Below, one piece after another: positions 9,045 to 16,454 of a stretch of 64,000 nucleotides of DNA. The DNA is from G965276675 sp965276675 (GTDB lineage Bacteria; Acidobacteriota; Terriglobia; Terriglobales; Acidobacteriaceae). The DNA is taken from contig OZ255624.1 of NCBI GenBank assembly GCA_965276675.1, positions 1,240,001 through 1,304,000 of the forward strand, in the 5' to 3' direction. Below the pieces are notes generated by a model. It was not told the DNA's origin, did not search any database, and worked only from the letters and a program-made list of their open reading frames with translations. The translations under genes and the position numbers were made by a program. Every line of letters starts with the position of its first letter. Positions within the stretch are counted from its first letter, which is position 1.

Positions 9045-9229
9045 GATCGGATAACAGCAGTTTACCAGCCTGCAAGTATGTAAGGGCCTGCACCGCAAAG
9101 TACGCCAGGTTCGCGAGGTCTAGCCTAGCGCAGTAAACACCAGATCACTGCAGATCCTCAACAACTCTGGTTTGCCTGCTGTCCGCTGCCGCCCCACTCT
9201 TGAGGTGTCAATTGAGCTGATACATGCGC

Positions 9230-10306
9230 TTACGCCTCGACGGCGGCCACGGCCTCGTCGCCCAGGTGTTCGGCCTCTTCGGAGACGGCCTTGAGCGAGA
9301 CGTGCTCGAATCTCGACCAGATCAGGCCGACCGGGATGATGCTCATAAATGTAACCACCAGCAGAGCCGTGCCGCAGGCGAGTGCCGGCTCCGGCCGCAC
9401 CAGAAAGAGCTGCTGCATGGTCTGCTGCAGCGCAAGGATCTGGGCAAACCAACTCACCACCGGGATGGGCACGACAGAGCTGGCCATGCTCGCCACCATC
9501 AGAATCACGCAGCGGGTCAGCGTCATGTGGGCAAGTGCCGGGGCGGCGTTGAAGGCTCGCACCGTGCTCAGGTAGCCAGAGGCGATCATAGCCCACATTA
9601 GCAGTGAGAGTCCGGCGGCTTGAAGAAAGTCGCCGATCGAGGAGATGGCGCTCAGGCCATCGCGGAAGGCGCGAATCTTGGCGGCGATCGCCGTGCCAGC
9701 CTTGGACTTGATCTTGCTCTCAGCCCAGCTCGCGATGGCCTCCCCGGAGAGCCGCACAGCAAAAGCCAACGCTATCAGGGCCACGCAACCGGCCAAACCA
9801 CCTTCCGCGAAGCGCCGGGCATTATCCGCGTGGGGCAGAGAGGCACGGTCAGGTGCCAGCAATAGCGTCAGCGCAAAGATCAACACCATGGACCCCGCAT
9901 CGAACATGCGCTCCACGGCGTACACGGCCACTTGCAGGCCCAGGTCGGTGCGTGTCTTGCGAGCGACCAGGTAGGGGCGGGTAAGATCGGCTACCCGGCC
10001 CAGCAGGGCGACAGCGGTAAAGCCGATCACTTGCGTTCCCAGCAACGAGAAGAGCCCGACCTTCTTGGTGCGCTTCAGAAAGACAGCCCAGCGCACCGCA
10101 CGGACGATATAAGCCAGGTAGATCATCGCCGCGCCAAAGACGATGTTGTCCCAGCTTACGTAGTGCACCTGTGCAGCCAGCACGCTCCAGTTGAAATGGG
10201 CGTGATGGCTGGCATAGGCGATCAGCGCGACCACGACAGCCAAACCGACCAGGTACAAGAGCCAACGATTATTCTTCAAAGTCCGGAGCTCCATGTGTCT
10301 TGGCAT
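9230..10306 (-). CDS. Flippase-like (YbhN/UPF0104, LPG-synthase TM) integral membrane protein
   Basis: 358 residues with about eight hydrophobic segments starting at 14-30. The stretch GRVADLTRPYLVARKTRTDL, followed by AVYAVERMFD, is the hallmark of the lysylphosphatidylglycerol-synthase transmembrane / UPF0104 family. Members lack the catalytic aminoacyl-transferase domain and are thought to move or modify lipids. The start may be ATG 10306 or ATG 10294; neither has a clear Shine-Dalgarno, and both lie in a short tandem repeat. The lytic transglycosylase lies 41 bp upstream on the same strand. The substrate is unknown. Confidence 0.86.
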   Translation of the reverse strand: MPRHMELRTLKNNRWLLYLVGLAVVVALIAYASHHAHFNWSVLAAQVHYVSWDNIVFGAAMIYLAYIVRAVRWAVFLKRTKKVGLFSLLGTQVIGFTAVALLGRVADLTRPYLVARKTRTDLGLQVAVYAVERMFDAGSMVLIFALTLLLAPDRASLPHADNARRFAEGGLAGCVALIALAFAVRLSGEAIASWAESKIKSKAGTAIAAKIRAFRDGLSAISSIGDFLQAAGLSLLMWAMIASGYLSTVRAFNAAPALAHMTLTRCVILMVASMASSVVPIPVVSWFAQILALQQTMQQLFLVRPEPALACGTALLVVTFMSIIPVGLIWSRFEHVSLKAVSEEAEHLGDEAVAAVEA

Positions 10307-10343
10307 CGCGGTGTCTTGGCATTGCCGTGTTTTGGCCGTTGCC
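10295..10343. repeat. Imperfect ~16-bp tandem repeat (3 copies) over a start codon
   Basis: Three adjacent imperfect copies read on the plus strand as GTGTCTTGGCATCGCG, GTGTCTTGGCATTGCC and GTGTTTTGGCCGTTGCC. The first copy contains the ATG at 10306 of the downstream minus-strand flippase-like gene, so copy number could alter its 5' end or translation. The repeat fills the space between the lytic transglycosylase stop and that gene. Confidence 0.65.
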
Positions 10344-10347
10344 GCGT

Positions 10348-11085
10348 CTACTTGGCAGCGAGTTGTGCGATCGTGGCGGTCCCAGGGAGGCTGGCCGCCA
10401 GGAGCTTGCGCCGGTTGAACTCATGGATCACGCGCGCGACATACGCGCGCGTCTCGCGATAGGGCGGAATCCCGTGATACTTATCCACGGCTGCCGGACC
10501 GGCGTTATACGCGGCTAGCGCCAGCGCCAGATTATCGCGGTAACGCAGCAGCAGCGCGTTCAGGTACGTTGTGCCGCCCTGGATATTCTGGTCTGGCTGG
10601 AAGCTATCGCTCACGCCCAGTTGCTGGGCGGTCCCCGGCATCAGCTGCATCAGTCCGCGTGCTCCGGTCCGGCTTACCGCGCGGATGCGGCCGCCGCTTT
10701 CTGCCCGAATGACGCTGGCTAGCAGGTCCACATCGAGGTTCTTTTGCGCGCCGGCCTTGGCCATCATCGAGCGCAGCTCAGCCGGGGTTGGGTTGGCAGG
10801 CGGGGATGGGATCTTTAGGATCTGTGTTGGCGTTGGAACAGCGACGGGAGGCAAGAGGACGTTTTCAACCGAGGAAACCTCTCCCGCGCCAACCTCCACG
10901 AAGTTATCGGGGCCGGCGCCTAGATAGAGCCGAACATGCTCACCGACCGTGTCGCGATGATCGCAGGTAAGGTCGAAGCCGTTCCGGAGCGTGACGTGCT
11001 CCGCCGCAAACAGAGGCGCTTGGTACCCAAGCAGGGCAGAGACCAGCAGCCCCGCCACTCCCAGCCATGTGCGCGGACGGACCAT
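10348..11085 (-). CDS. Lytic transglycosylase (SLT domain), exported
   Basis: Peptidoglycan-cleaving muramidase acting in the periplasm. From ATG 11085 the protein has 245 residues: a signal peptide (about 1-28, ending PLFAAEH), a linker, and an SLT domain (about 105-235). The catalytic glutamate is E129 in VIRAESGG, followed by GARGLMQLMPGTAQQLGV and the AYNAGP motif. The open frame extends upstream into the HAD gene, but the signal peptide fixes the start. It begins 10 bp after the HAD phosphatase stop. Confidence 0.94.
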   Translation of the reverse strand: MVRPRTWLGVAGLLVSALLGYQAPLFAAEHVTLRNGFDLTCDHRDTVGEHVRLYLGAGPDNFVEVGAGEVSSVENVLLPPVAVPTPTQILKIPSPPANPTPAELRSMMAKAGAQKNLDVDLLASVIRAESGGRIRAVSRTGARGLMQLMPGTAQQLGVSDSFQPDQNIQGGTTYLNALLLRYRDNLALALAAYNAGPAAVDKYHGIPPYRETRAYVARVIHEFNRRKLLAASLPGTATIAQLAAK

Positions 11086-11095
11086 CTCCAAAACT

Positions 11096-12043
11096 CTACC
11101 ATGCCGAGGTGACAGCCTGATCTTCATCCGCAGATCTGGAGGTAACTTCAGACTCGGAGGTAACTTTCGCGGCATTCCGGCGGAGCGCCTCTTCGATGAC
11201 CAGGGCGACGCCATCCTCGTCGTTAGAAGAGGCAAAGCCCCAGCCGTTCTGACAGGCCAGGGCCTGCATCTCTTCGCTTGCGTTGGCCATTAGGATGGGC
11301 TGGCCGGCATAGTTCAACATCTCGACATCATTGAAGTTATCGCCGATGGCCATGACCTCCTGCCGATCGATCCCATGGCTCTGGGCCAGACGGCGCAGGG
11401 TGGTGCCCTTGGAGCACCCGGGCGGCAGCAGGTCCAGAATCCCCAGGTCGCGGTCCGGGTACTCAGTGCGGTGCATGGCCAGCGCAGAAGGCAGAAACTG
11501 GCTCTCCAAGGCCAGCTCGGCCTCGCGCACGCGGGCGATCGTACCGCACATCATGCCCTGGATCGGCGATTCGCCACTCTCAAAGGCACGCTCCAGCGGC
11601 ACAATCTGGGTGATGAACTCGAGATTGGCCTCTACCCACTTAGAGATCTGCTGATGCACGGCCCCTGCGTTTTCGACAACTAGTCCTTCTGGGCCTTCGC
11701 GGTCAAAGGTGAAGACCATTGTTTGTCCAAAGGACCGCAGCGGAGCGCAGAGCGCACGCGCGGTCTCGATGGGCAGCAAGGTCCGGCTCATTAGCTCGCC
11801 GGCGAAGTTGCGCACCACACTGCCGTTGGAGGAGATCATGATCGACTCTTCGCTCAATCCAGCCTGGCTGACCACGGGCGTGGCATACCCGTGCCTGCGC
11901 CCGGTGGCGATCACAATATGAACTCCGGCAGCCTCAGCGGACCGCAGCGCGCGGCAGTTGCGCTCACTGATCGTGGTTCCAGAGGAAGGAAGCAGTGTGC
12001 CGTCGATATCGATGGCCACCATGCGGGTAACGGAAGGAGGCAT
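11096..12043 (-). CDS. HAD-superfamily phosphatase, Cof-type
   Basis: 315 residues from ATG 12043. All four HAD motifs are visible: I = DIDGT (nucleophile Asp12), II = IATGR, III = lysine in GCSKGTTLRR, IV = IGDNFNDVEML. The cap inserted between motifs II and III is the C2b type seen in Cof/YbiV sugar-phosphate phosphatases. The substrate cannot be predicted. It heads the minus-strand group with the lytic transglycosylase and faces a divergent plus-strand region. Confidence 0.93.
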   Translation of the reverse strand: MPPSVTRMVAIDIDGTLLPSSGTTISERNCRALRSAEAAGVHIVIATGRRHGYATPVVSQAGLSEESIMISSNGSVVRNFAGELMSRTLLPIETARALCAPLRSFGQTMVFTFDREGPEGLVVENAGAVHQQISKWVEANLEFITQIVPLERAFESGESPIQGMMCGTIARVREAELALESQFLPSALAMHRTEYPDRDLGILDLLPPGCSKGTTLRRLAQSHGIDRQEVMAIGDNFNDVEMLNYAGQPILMANASEEMQALACQNGWGFASSNDEDGVALVIEEALRRNAAKVTSESEVTSRSADEDQAVTSAW

Positions 12044-12114
12044 GCATTCCCAGTGTATCGCGTCAGATCGAGATGGCATGGGCTTGGGGCGCAGGGAACG
12101 CGTATTCTAGCGGG

Positions 12115-12297
12115 ATGCCGAAAGACTCCGCGCCAACCCCGCCACTTCCTGCAAAACCCGCCCCGCCCCAAGAGGAAACCGCTCCGGCGGTGATAACCGA
12201 GGGCGCGTCTGCTACGGAGTCTCCCATCGAGTACGATCGTCGCGGCGTACCTTTGCCCGCGCGTGCTAAAGTGGGCGGCATCATAACGCCCCAATAA
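12115..12297 (+). CDS. Small Pro/Ala-rich hypothetical protein
   Basis: 60 residues starting MPKDSAPTPPLPAKPAPP and ending ARAKVGGIITPQ. The first half is proline-rich and probably disordered; the second half has a charged YDRRGVPLP stretch. No family is recognised. It is divergent from the HAD gene (71 bp between starts) and ends 10 bp before the decayed frame at 12308. No convincing Shine-Dalgarno is present. It could be a real short protein or chance. Confidence 0.42.
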   Translation: MPKDSAPTPPLPAKPAPPQEETAPAVITEGASATESPIEYDRRGVPLPARAKVGGIITPQ

Positions 12298-12307
12298 AGG
12301 CAATCCG

Positions 12308-12564
12308 ATGCTGCGCGCAGTCCTTGTCTCGGTATGTCTGCTTTCCATTCATTGCTGGACCAGCAGCAGGTTTTGATCAGCGGCGCAGTGCACACGCCGG
12401 ATGGCAGGCCGGTGCCGGATGCTGTCTTCCCGTGTGCAAAGTAAGTCCATGCGATAGGAACGCTCGACCGGCTTCCTTTTCACCTGAAAGGGAAGCCGGA
12501 GTATGAGTATGTGAGCGATAAGCCTACGAGGAGCATGGGAATCCGCCAGCAATACGACTCTTGA
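12308..12564 (+). pseudogene. Decayed reading frame (frameshift plus in-frame stop)
   Basis: An ATG at 12308 opens a signal-peptide-like segment (MLRAVLVSVCLLSIHC) that stops after about 22 codons. One frame over, coherent sequence follows: VLISGAVHTPDGRPVPDAVF, the look of a carboxypeptidase-regulatory/Ig-like beta repeat, up to a TAA at 12442. The same frame then continues as LPFHLKGKPEYEYVSDKP and runs to a TGA at 12562. Reading across the shift and the stop gives one exported protein of roughly 85 residues, so this is probably a broken gene. The original function is unknown. Confidence 0.45.
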
Positions 12565-12615
12565 ATTATGCTGACGAGGGCTGGAAGACGAGAAAGCTTG
12601 AACAGGAGATGCAAA

Positions 12616-12987
12616 ATGACAACGCAAGAAGTGGCCGATGAGCTAGTAAAACTATGCGAAGAGGGTAAATTTCTTGAAGCTGTAGAGAGCCTCTACTCGA
12701 ACGATATCGTGAGTGTGGAGGCCGGGGCACCGCCGGGAAGGTCGCGCGAATCGAAAGGACTAGAAGCGGTGAAGGCAAAGGGCGAGTGGTGGCAAGCGAA
12801 CCATGAGGTCCATGCCTCGACCGTCAAGGGTCCACTGGTGGCCGGGTCCCACTTCGCCGTCACTTTCAAACTGGATGTGACGTTCAAACCGGAAAACCGG
12901 CGTTTCCAAACGGAAGAGGTTGCCGTCTACAAGGTTGCAGGCGGCAAGATTGTTTACGAAGAGTTCTTTTACAACATGGGGACGTAA
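12616..12987 (+). CDS. SnoaL-like / NTF2-fold protein
   Basis: 123 residues beginning MTTQEVADELVKLCEEGKF from ATG 12616, with AGGAG 7 bp upstream. The pattern (helical N-terminus, YSNDIVSVE, conserved tryptophan region GEWWQANHEVH, then long strands ending GKIVYEEFFYNMG) is that of the SnoaL-like polyketide-cyclase/NTF2 fold. The catalytic role and ligand are unknown. It is flanked by decayed frames on both sides and uses more A/T-rich codons than the surrounding housekeeping genes, which would suit an accessory or acquired gene. Confidence 0.82.
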   Translation: MTTQEVADELVKLCEEGKFLEAVESLYSNDIVSVEAGAPPGRSRESKGLEAVKAKGEWWQANHEVHASTVKGPLVAGSHFAVTFKLDVTFKPENRRFQTEEVAVYKVAGGKIVYEEFFYNMGT

Positions 12988-13008
12988 AAGTGCAGGAGAT
13001 CCGACTGA

Positions 13009-13185
13009 ACCTCAGCGTTCTTTTGCGGACGGGCGCTGGGTGGCTTCGTTAAACGGCCAGCTCGCCAGCGTCGTTACCGGGCAGATGCTCGCGTCACAGG
13101 CGAAGCGGCCCCCTTCGAGCGCATCGTCGGCGTGCCCCTCTGGTCGTATGGAGGCGCTTCGCTGGCTTACTTCTTTGGGCGCTAA
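13009..13185 (+). pseudogene. Possible gene remnant without a start
   Basis: After a TGA at 13006 the frame stays open to a TAA at 13183. The last part reads like a real protein end (GEAAPFERIVGVPLWSY followed by a small-residue/aromatic tail ASLAYFFGR). There is no ATG, GTG or TTG in frame, so if genuine it is the 3' remnant of a lost gene, trimmed 3 bp before the stop of the convergent transporter gene. The other 12988-13188 frames show nothing better. Confidence 0.25.
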
Positions 13186-13188
13186 GGA

Positions 13189-15111
13189 TTAGATGACGGG
13201 GCTCGGCACAGCGGCAGTTTTGGGACTAGACAAAGGCTGCACCTGCCAAGCTTCAATCTGGGCTAGCGCCTCGGAAAGTCGCACGACAACACGATCCGGA
13301 CCGATTTGCCCGAAGCGCTCCCGCGTGGTCTCCGGGTCTTGTGTAGAGTGCCAAAACCCGACCAGCAATCGATTGTCGCCGAGGTGCTCGCGCAGCCTGT
13401 GGCACAAGATGCGGGTCTGGGTAAATGCAAATGGCGGCAGGGTCGAAACGCACACGATAGTGGACGAATCTTGCCCCAGCCGTTCCAGAATCTCTGGATT
13501 GACGGCGCTTGTTGGCAACAGCAGCGTGTCATGCCCCGCGCGCTCGAGCAGCTGCGCCAGCATGGTAGCGGTCAGCTCGTCCGCGGGGTCGCTGGCCGGA
13601 ATACAGACCACCGGCGATCGCCGTGGCTCCATAGTGAGTTTGGCTTCAGCAGCGCTCGAGACGGCCGGGGTGACAGGCTCTTTATGCTCCGTTAGTTCGG
13701 CCACTAATTCGGTCGTACTCAGAATGAGGAAGTTGCTGTGCGCCTCATCCAGACCTCCCTTGTGCCGGTCCTGCTCCGCCATTCCGAGCGCCGGGACTAC
13801 TACGTCGTCGTAGAAGCTAACCAGCGTTCGTCCTTCCAGGAAGCGATCCGCAATCGCGTGCGCTTCCGTCTGATCCATAGCCAGCAGGCGTTCGTAGAAT
13901 TTGGTCTCCGGGGCCAGCTCGGCTTCGTCGCCGAGCAGGATGTGAAGAAAGCTCATCTGCGGCACATGGCGGCCCATCACGATCAGGCACACCGTCAACG
14001 GGGTCGCTAAAACCAGCCCGGCCCAGCCCCAGAGCATGCTCCAGAAAATAGCCGAGGCCAGCAACGCCAGCGCGGAGACGCCCGTGCGTGACCCATAGAA
14101 CCAGGGCTCGAAGAAGTTGGCGGTGGCCATCTCCAGCACAAAGAAGAGTGCTAGCGTGAAGAGAGCCGGGTACCAGTTGGGAAAGACGGCGACAGCGAAG
14201 ATCACCGGCATCAGGCCGCCAGCGATCGTGCCCACGTATGGAACATAGCGCAAGATGCCAGCCAGCGCGCCCCAAAGCGTAGCGTCCGGCACGCCGATCA
14301 GGAAGAGTCCGAGCCCGAAGAGAAGCCCAAAGCAGACGCAAACAATAAATTGACCGACCAGATAGCTGCTGATCCGCGTTGCGGCGTCTTTGAGCGCTTG
14401 CGTCATCAGGTTCAGGCGGCCCTTGCCCGCCAGCAGCAGCAGCCGGTTGCGCAGGTCTTCCCGGTTCATCAGCATGTAAATGGTGAAGATGATGACCACA
14501 CCGGCGACACCGAGCGGCTTCAGCACCGGCCCCAGCAGCTCCTGGGCATAGCGCGCGGCGCTGATGGGCGGTTGAATCACCTGAACCGGCAAAGGTTGCT
14601 GCACCGTGGGTGTGGTCCCGGCCGGGGCGGCGGCGATTCTTCCCCGCCGGCGAGACCGCGAACTTTCAAGCGTGTGGTCTTCCTGGGTGACTGCCGGTGT
14701 TCGCGTCGATAGCTCCGTCGTCATCTCCTCCAGGCTGGTGATCGCATGGCCCGCAGCACCTCCGATCGGCGTGTGGAGGCTATTGAGCTTGGCCTGGATG
14801 TTGCCGCGGTAGTCGGGCAGCAGCTCTGCCACATGGACCAGCTGCCGGGTGACGACAAAGCCCAGGGTGCCTACGGCAGAGAAGAAGATCAGGATGACGA
14901 GGACTACCGCAGTCGCTCGCCCCAGCCACTTCTCCAGCCGGAGAACCGCCGGCGCAAGAAGGAAGTTGAGCACCAGCGCGAAGGCGACCGGCACCAACAG
15001 CTCACGCGCAAAATACAGCGTGAGAATAATGAAAGCGATCAGCAGGAGTGGTTCGCTGGCGAGAAAACCGCTGCGGGCTCGCGTCGAGATGGGTGAGCCT
15101 TGGGCTGGCAC
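13189..15111 (-). CDS. AI-2E-family transporter fused to a B12-binding-like C-terminal module
   Basis: 640 residues. The N-terminal ~400 residues are an AI-2E/PerM-type permease: paired helices at about 20-75, a long insertion with a basic SRSRRRGR patch, then the core helices with LRYVPYVGTIAGGLMPVI and WGWAGLVLATPLTVCLIVMG. Residues about 420-490 (LLAMDQTEAHAIADRFLEG, AEQDRHKGGLDEAHSNFLIL) resemble the helical cap preceding B12-binding domains. Residues about 515-640 look like the matching Rossmann-type domain, but the DxHxxG cobalamin motif is absent (PASDPADELTATML). The start is GTG 15111 with AGGAG 13 bp upstream. Substrate and ligand are unknown. Confidence 0.9.
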   Translation of the reverse strand: MPAQGSPISTRARSGFLASEPLLLIAFIILTLYFARELLVPVAFALVLNFLLAPAVLRLEKWLGRATAVVLVILIFFSAVGTLGFVVTRQLVHVAELLPDYRGNIQAKLNSLHTPIGGAAGHAITSLEEMTTELSTRTPAVTQEDHTLESSRSRRRGRIAAAPAGTTPTVQQPLPVQVIQPPISAARYAQELLGPVLKPLGVAGVVIIFTIYMLMNREDLRNRLLLLAGKGRLNLMTQALKDAATRISSYLVGQFIVCVCFGLLFGLGLFLIGVPDATLWGALAGILRYVPYVGTIAGGLMPVIFAVAVFPNWYPALFTLALFFVLEMATANFFEPWFYGSRTGVSALALLASAIFWSMLWGWAGLVLATPLTVCLIVMGRHVPQMSFLHILLGDEAELAPETKFYERLLAMDQTEAHAIADRFLEGRTLVSFYDDVVVPALGMAEQDRHKGGLDEAHSNFLILSTTELVAELTEHKEPVTPAVSSAAEAKLTMEPRRSPVVCIPASDPADELTATMLAQLLERAGHDTLLLPTSAVNPEILERLGQDSSTIVCVSTLPPFAFTQTRILCHRLREHLGDNRLLVGFWHSTQDPETTRERFGQIGPDRVVVRLSEALAQIEAWQVQPLSSPKTAAVPSPVI

Positions 15112-15112
15112 G

Positions 15113-15129
15113 TTAGCGCATTTTCTCCT
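15113..15129 (-). promoter_or_regulatory. Shine-Dalgarno with a two-codon minigene ahead of the transporter start
   Basis: On the minus strand AGGAG (15129-15125) is followed after 3 bp by ATG CGC TAA (15121-15113), a complete Met-Arg-stop frame, and one base later by the GTG start of the transporter at 15111. The site may be a chance arrangement, or a minimal upstream frame that lowers translation of the membrane protein. Confidence 0.25.
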
Positions 15130-15500
15130 GATTCTGTCAACGCTCGGAGTAGATCTCTGTGCAGCCTTTCTTCGAAGAAAGACTGCGTCCGTTTCTGCTT
15201 GCCGGCCACACCTACAGGAGAGATGCTCTGATTCGCTGGATCAGCGATCCTTTACACGGGTGTATACCAGAGTGCCGCCAGGGATAGCGACAGAAATCAG
15301 GGATGTCCGGCTCTGGTCTGAGCCCTACTCAGGTCCGCGTTTCTTCGTTGCACCGAGGTAGGGGTCGTGCGCGGACTAGCCGCGATCCCCAACGCTCTGC
15401 TCCCTCCACTGACAACATCTTGCCCTCATGCGCTCGAGAGTTGCATACGTCTCTTGAGGGATGGCAGCGTTAGAAAGGAGCAGAGCAGGCGCGTAGGCCA
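15130..15500. other. Intergenic region with one long perfect palindrome
   Basis: No convincing gene. The plus-strand open frames here show no Shine-Dalgarno and no coherent protein. A perfect 16-bp palindrome CTTTCTTCGAAGAAAG lies at 15166-15181, about 55 bp upstream of the transporter start, where an operator or a leader hairpin could act. Confidence 0.4.
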
Positions 15501-15686
15501 TCAGCAGTATGTGGATGGAAGCATGGAAAGCCGCAGCTGCGAGTGGCCGCCGGTCTTCACCTCGGGCGACTCACGCGGGTGCGAATGGATCATCATCATG
15601 AAAATGAAGTATAAGCATACAAGGGCGACGAGAATCAAAATCACGAATTGCAAGATCGAGCGGCCACCTAAGGTTTGTCTCGCCAT
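15501..15686 (-). CDS. Small single-pass membrane protein
   Basis: 61 residues beginning MARQTLGGRSILQFVILILV. One strong transmembrane helix (about 11-33) is followed by a His/Ser-rich hydrophilic tail. A purine-rich Shine-Dalgarno (GAGGGAGA) sits 4 bp before ATG 15686, which is the best argument that it is real. It lies between ribE and the transporter on the same strand. Function unknown. Confidence 0.5.
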   Translation of the reverse strand: MARQTLGGRSILQFVILILVALVCLYFIFMMMIHSHPRESPEVKTGGHSQLRLSMLPSTYC

Positions 15687-15731
15687 TCGCTCTCCCTCGT
15701 CCCGCTTACATTACTATGTCTGCTGCCAGGG

Positions 15732-16376
15732 TCAATAGCCATGGGCAATTAGGAACTCGAGGGTGAGCTCACTGGTTGTCTTCTGCGAGGACTGCTCCGC
15801 AAATTTAATCAGCACATCGGCTTCCAGGTTGACTGGATCTCCTACCCGGAGCGTGTGCAGATTTGTGCGCGCATAGGTGTGCGGAATGACTGCCACCCCT
15901 ACCTTGTGTTCCGCTCGCTTCGCCACGGTCAGGCTGATCCCTTCGATGGCGATCGAGCCTTTTTCCACGACAAAACGCGCGACCGGCTCGGGCACGGAGA
16001 CCTCCATCCACCAATCGGTGTTAGCCCCCTCCGCAACCGGACGCAGCGCCAGGAGTTCACCTGTCGCATCCACGTGACCCTGCACAATATGCCCGCCGAG
16101 CGGTGCGCCGGCGGGAGTGGGAAGCTCCAGGTTGACCTGACTGCCGGGAGCGAGGCGGGTCAGTGAGGTGCGGTGTACAGTCTCTTCCGCCAGGTCGGCC
16201 TCAAACTGATTGCCAGCAATGGCAAGCGCGGTGAGGCAGACGCCGCTCACCGCCACACTGTCCCCCTCGTGCAAACGCGAAGCGAGGCCGGCTGCTTCTA
16301 CCACGATGCGGCGCGTCCCCTCGCGATCCTCGACCTTCAGGATCGACCCGGTCTCCTCGACCAACCCGGTAAACAT
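15732..16376 (-). CDS. ribE: Riboflavin synthase alpha chain
   Basis: Dismutates two 6,7-dimethyl-8-ribityllumazine molecules to riboflavin. 214 residues in two repeated lumazine-binding barrels: the first opens with MFTGLVEETGSI, the second near 98 with the GHIVQGHVDATG block. The C-terminal helix needed for trimer formation is present. It follows ribD after 78 bp on the same strand, together forming a partial riboflavin operon; ribB/ribA and ribH are not in this window. No FMN riboswitch is seen upstream of either gene. Confidence 0.97.
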   Translation of the reverse strand: MFTGLVEETGSILKVEDREGTRRIVVEAAGLASRLHEGDSVAVSGVCLTALAIAGNQFEADLAEETVHRTSLTRLAPGSQVNLELPTPAGAPLGGHIVQGHVDATGELLALRPVAEGANTDWWMEVSVPEPVARFVVEKGSIAIEGISLTVAKRAEHKVGVAVIPHTYARTNLHTLRVGDPVNLEADVLIKFAEQSSQKTTSELTLEFLIAHGY

Positions 16377-16454
16377 GCGTAGAGCTTACGCCTCCAACCG
16401 TTTCAGTGTAGATATAGAGACGCGATCGGAAGAGTGAACGTTGCCGGCCGGATT

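Noticed and set aside
12920..13192. A 90-codon frame overlapping the end of the SnoaL-like gene
   Set aside because: It starts inside the SnoaL-like gene in another frame, lacks a ribosome-binding site and its product has no protein-like pattern. A different frame in the same stretch looks slightly better as a remnant.
16377..16454. FMN riboswitch ahead of ribE
   Set aside because: The gap is too short for an RFN element, and its conserved words are absent; ribD likewise lies 8 bp after ftsY.
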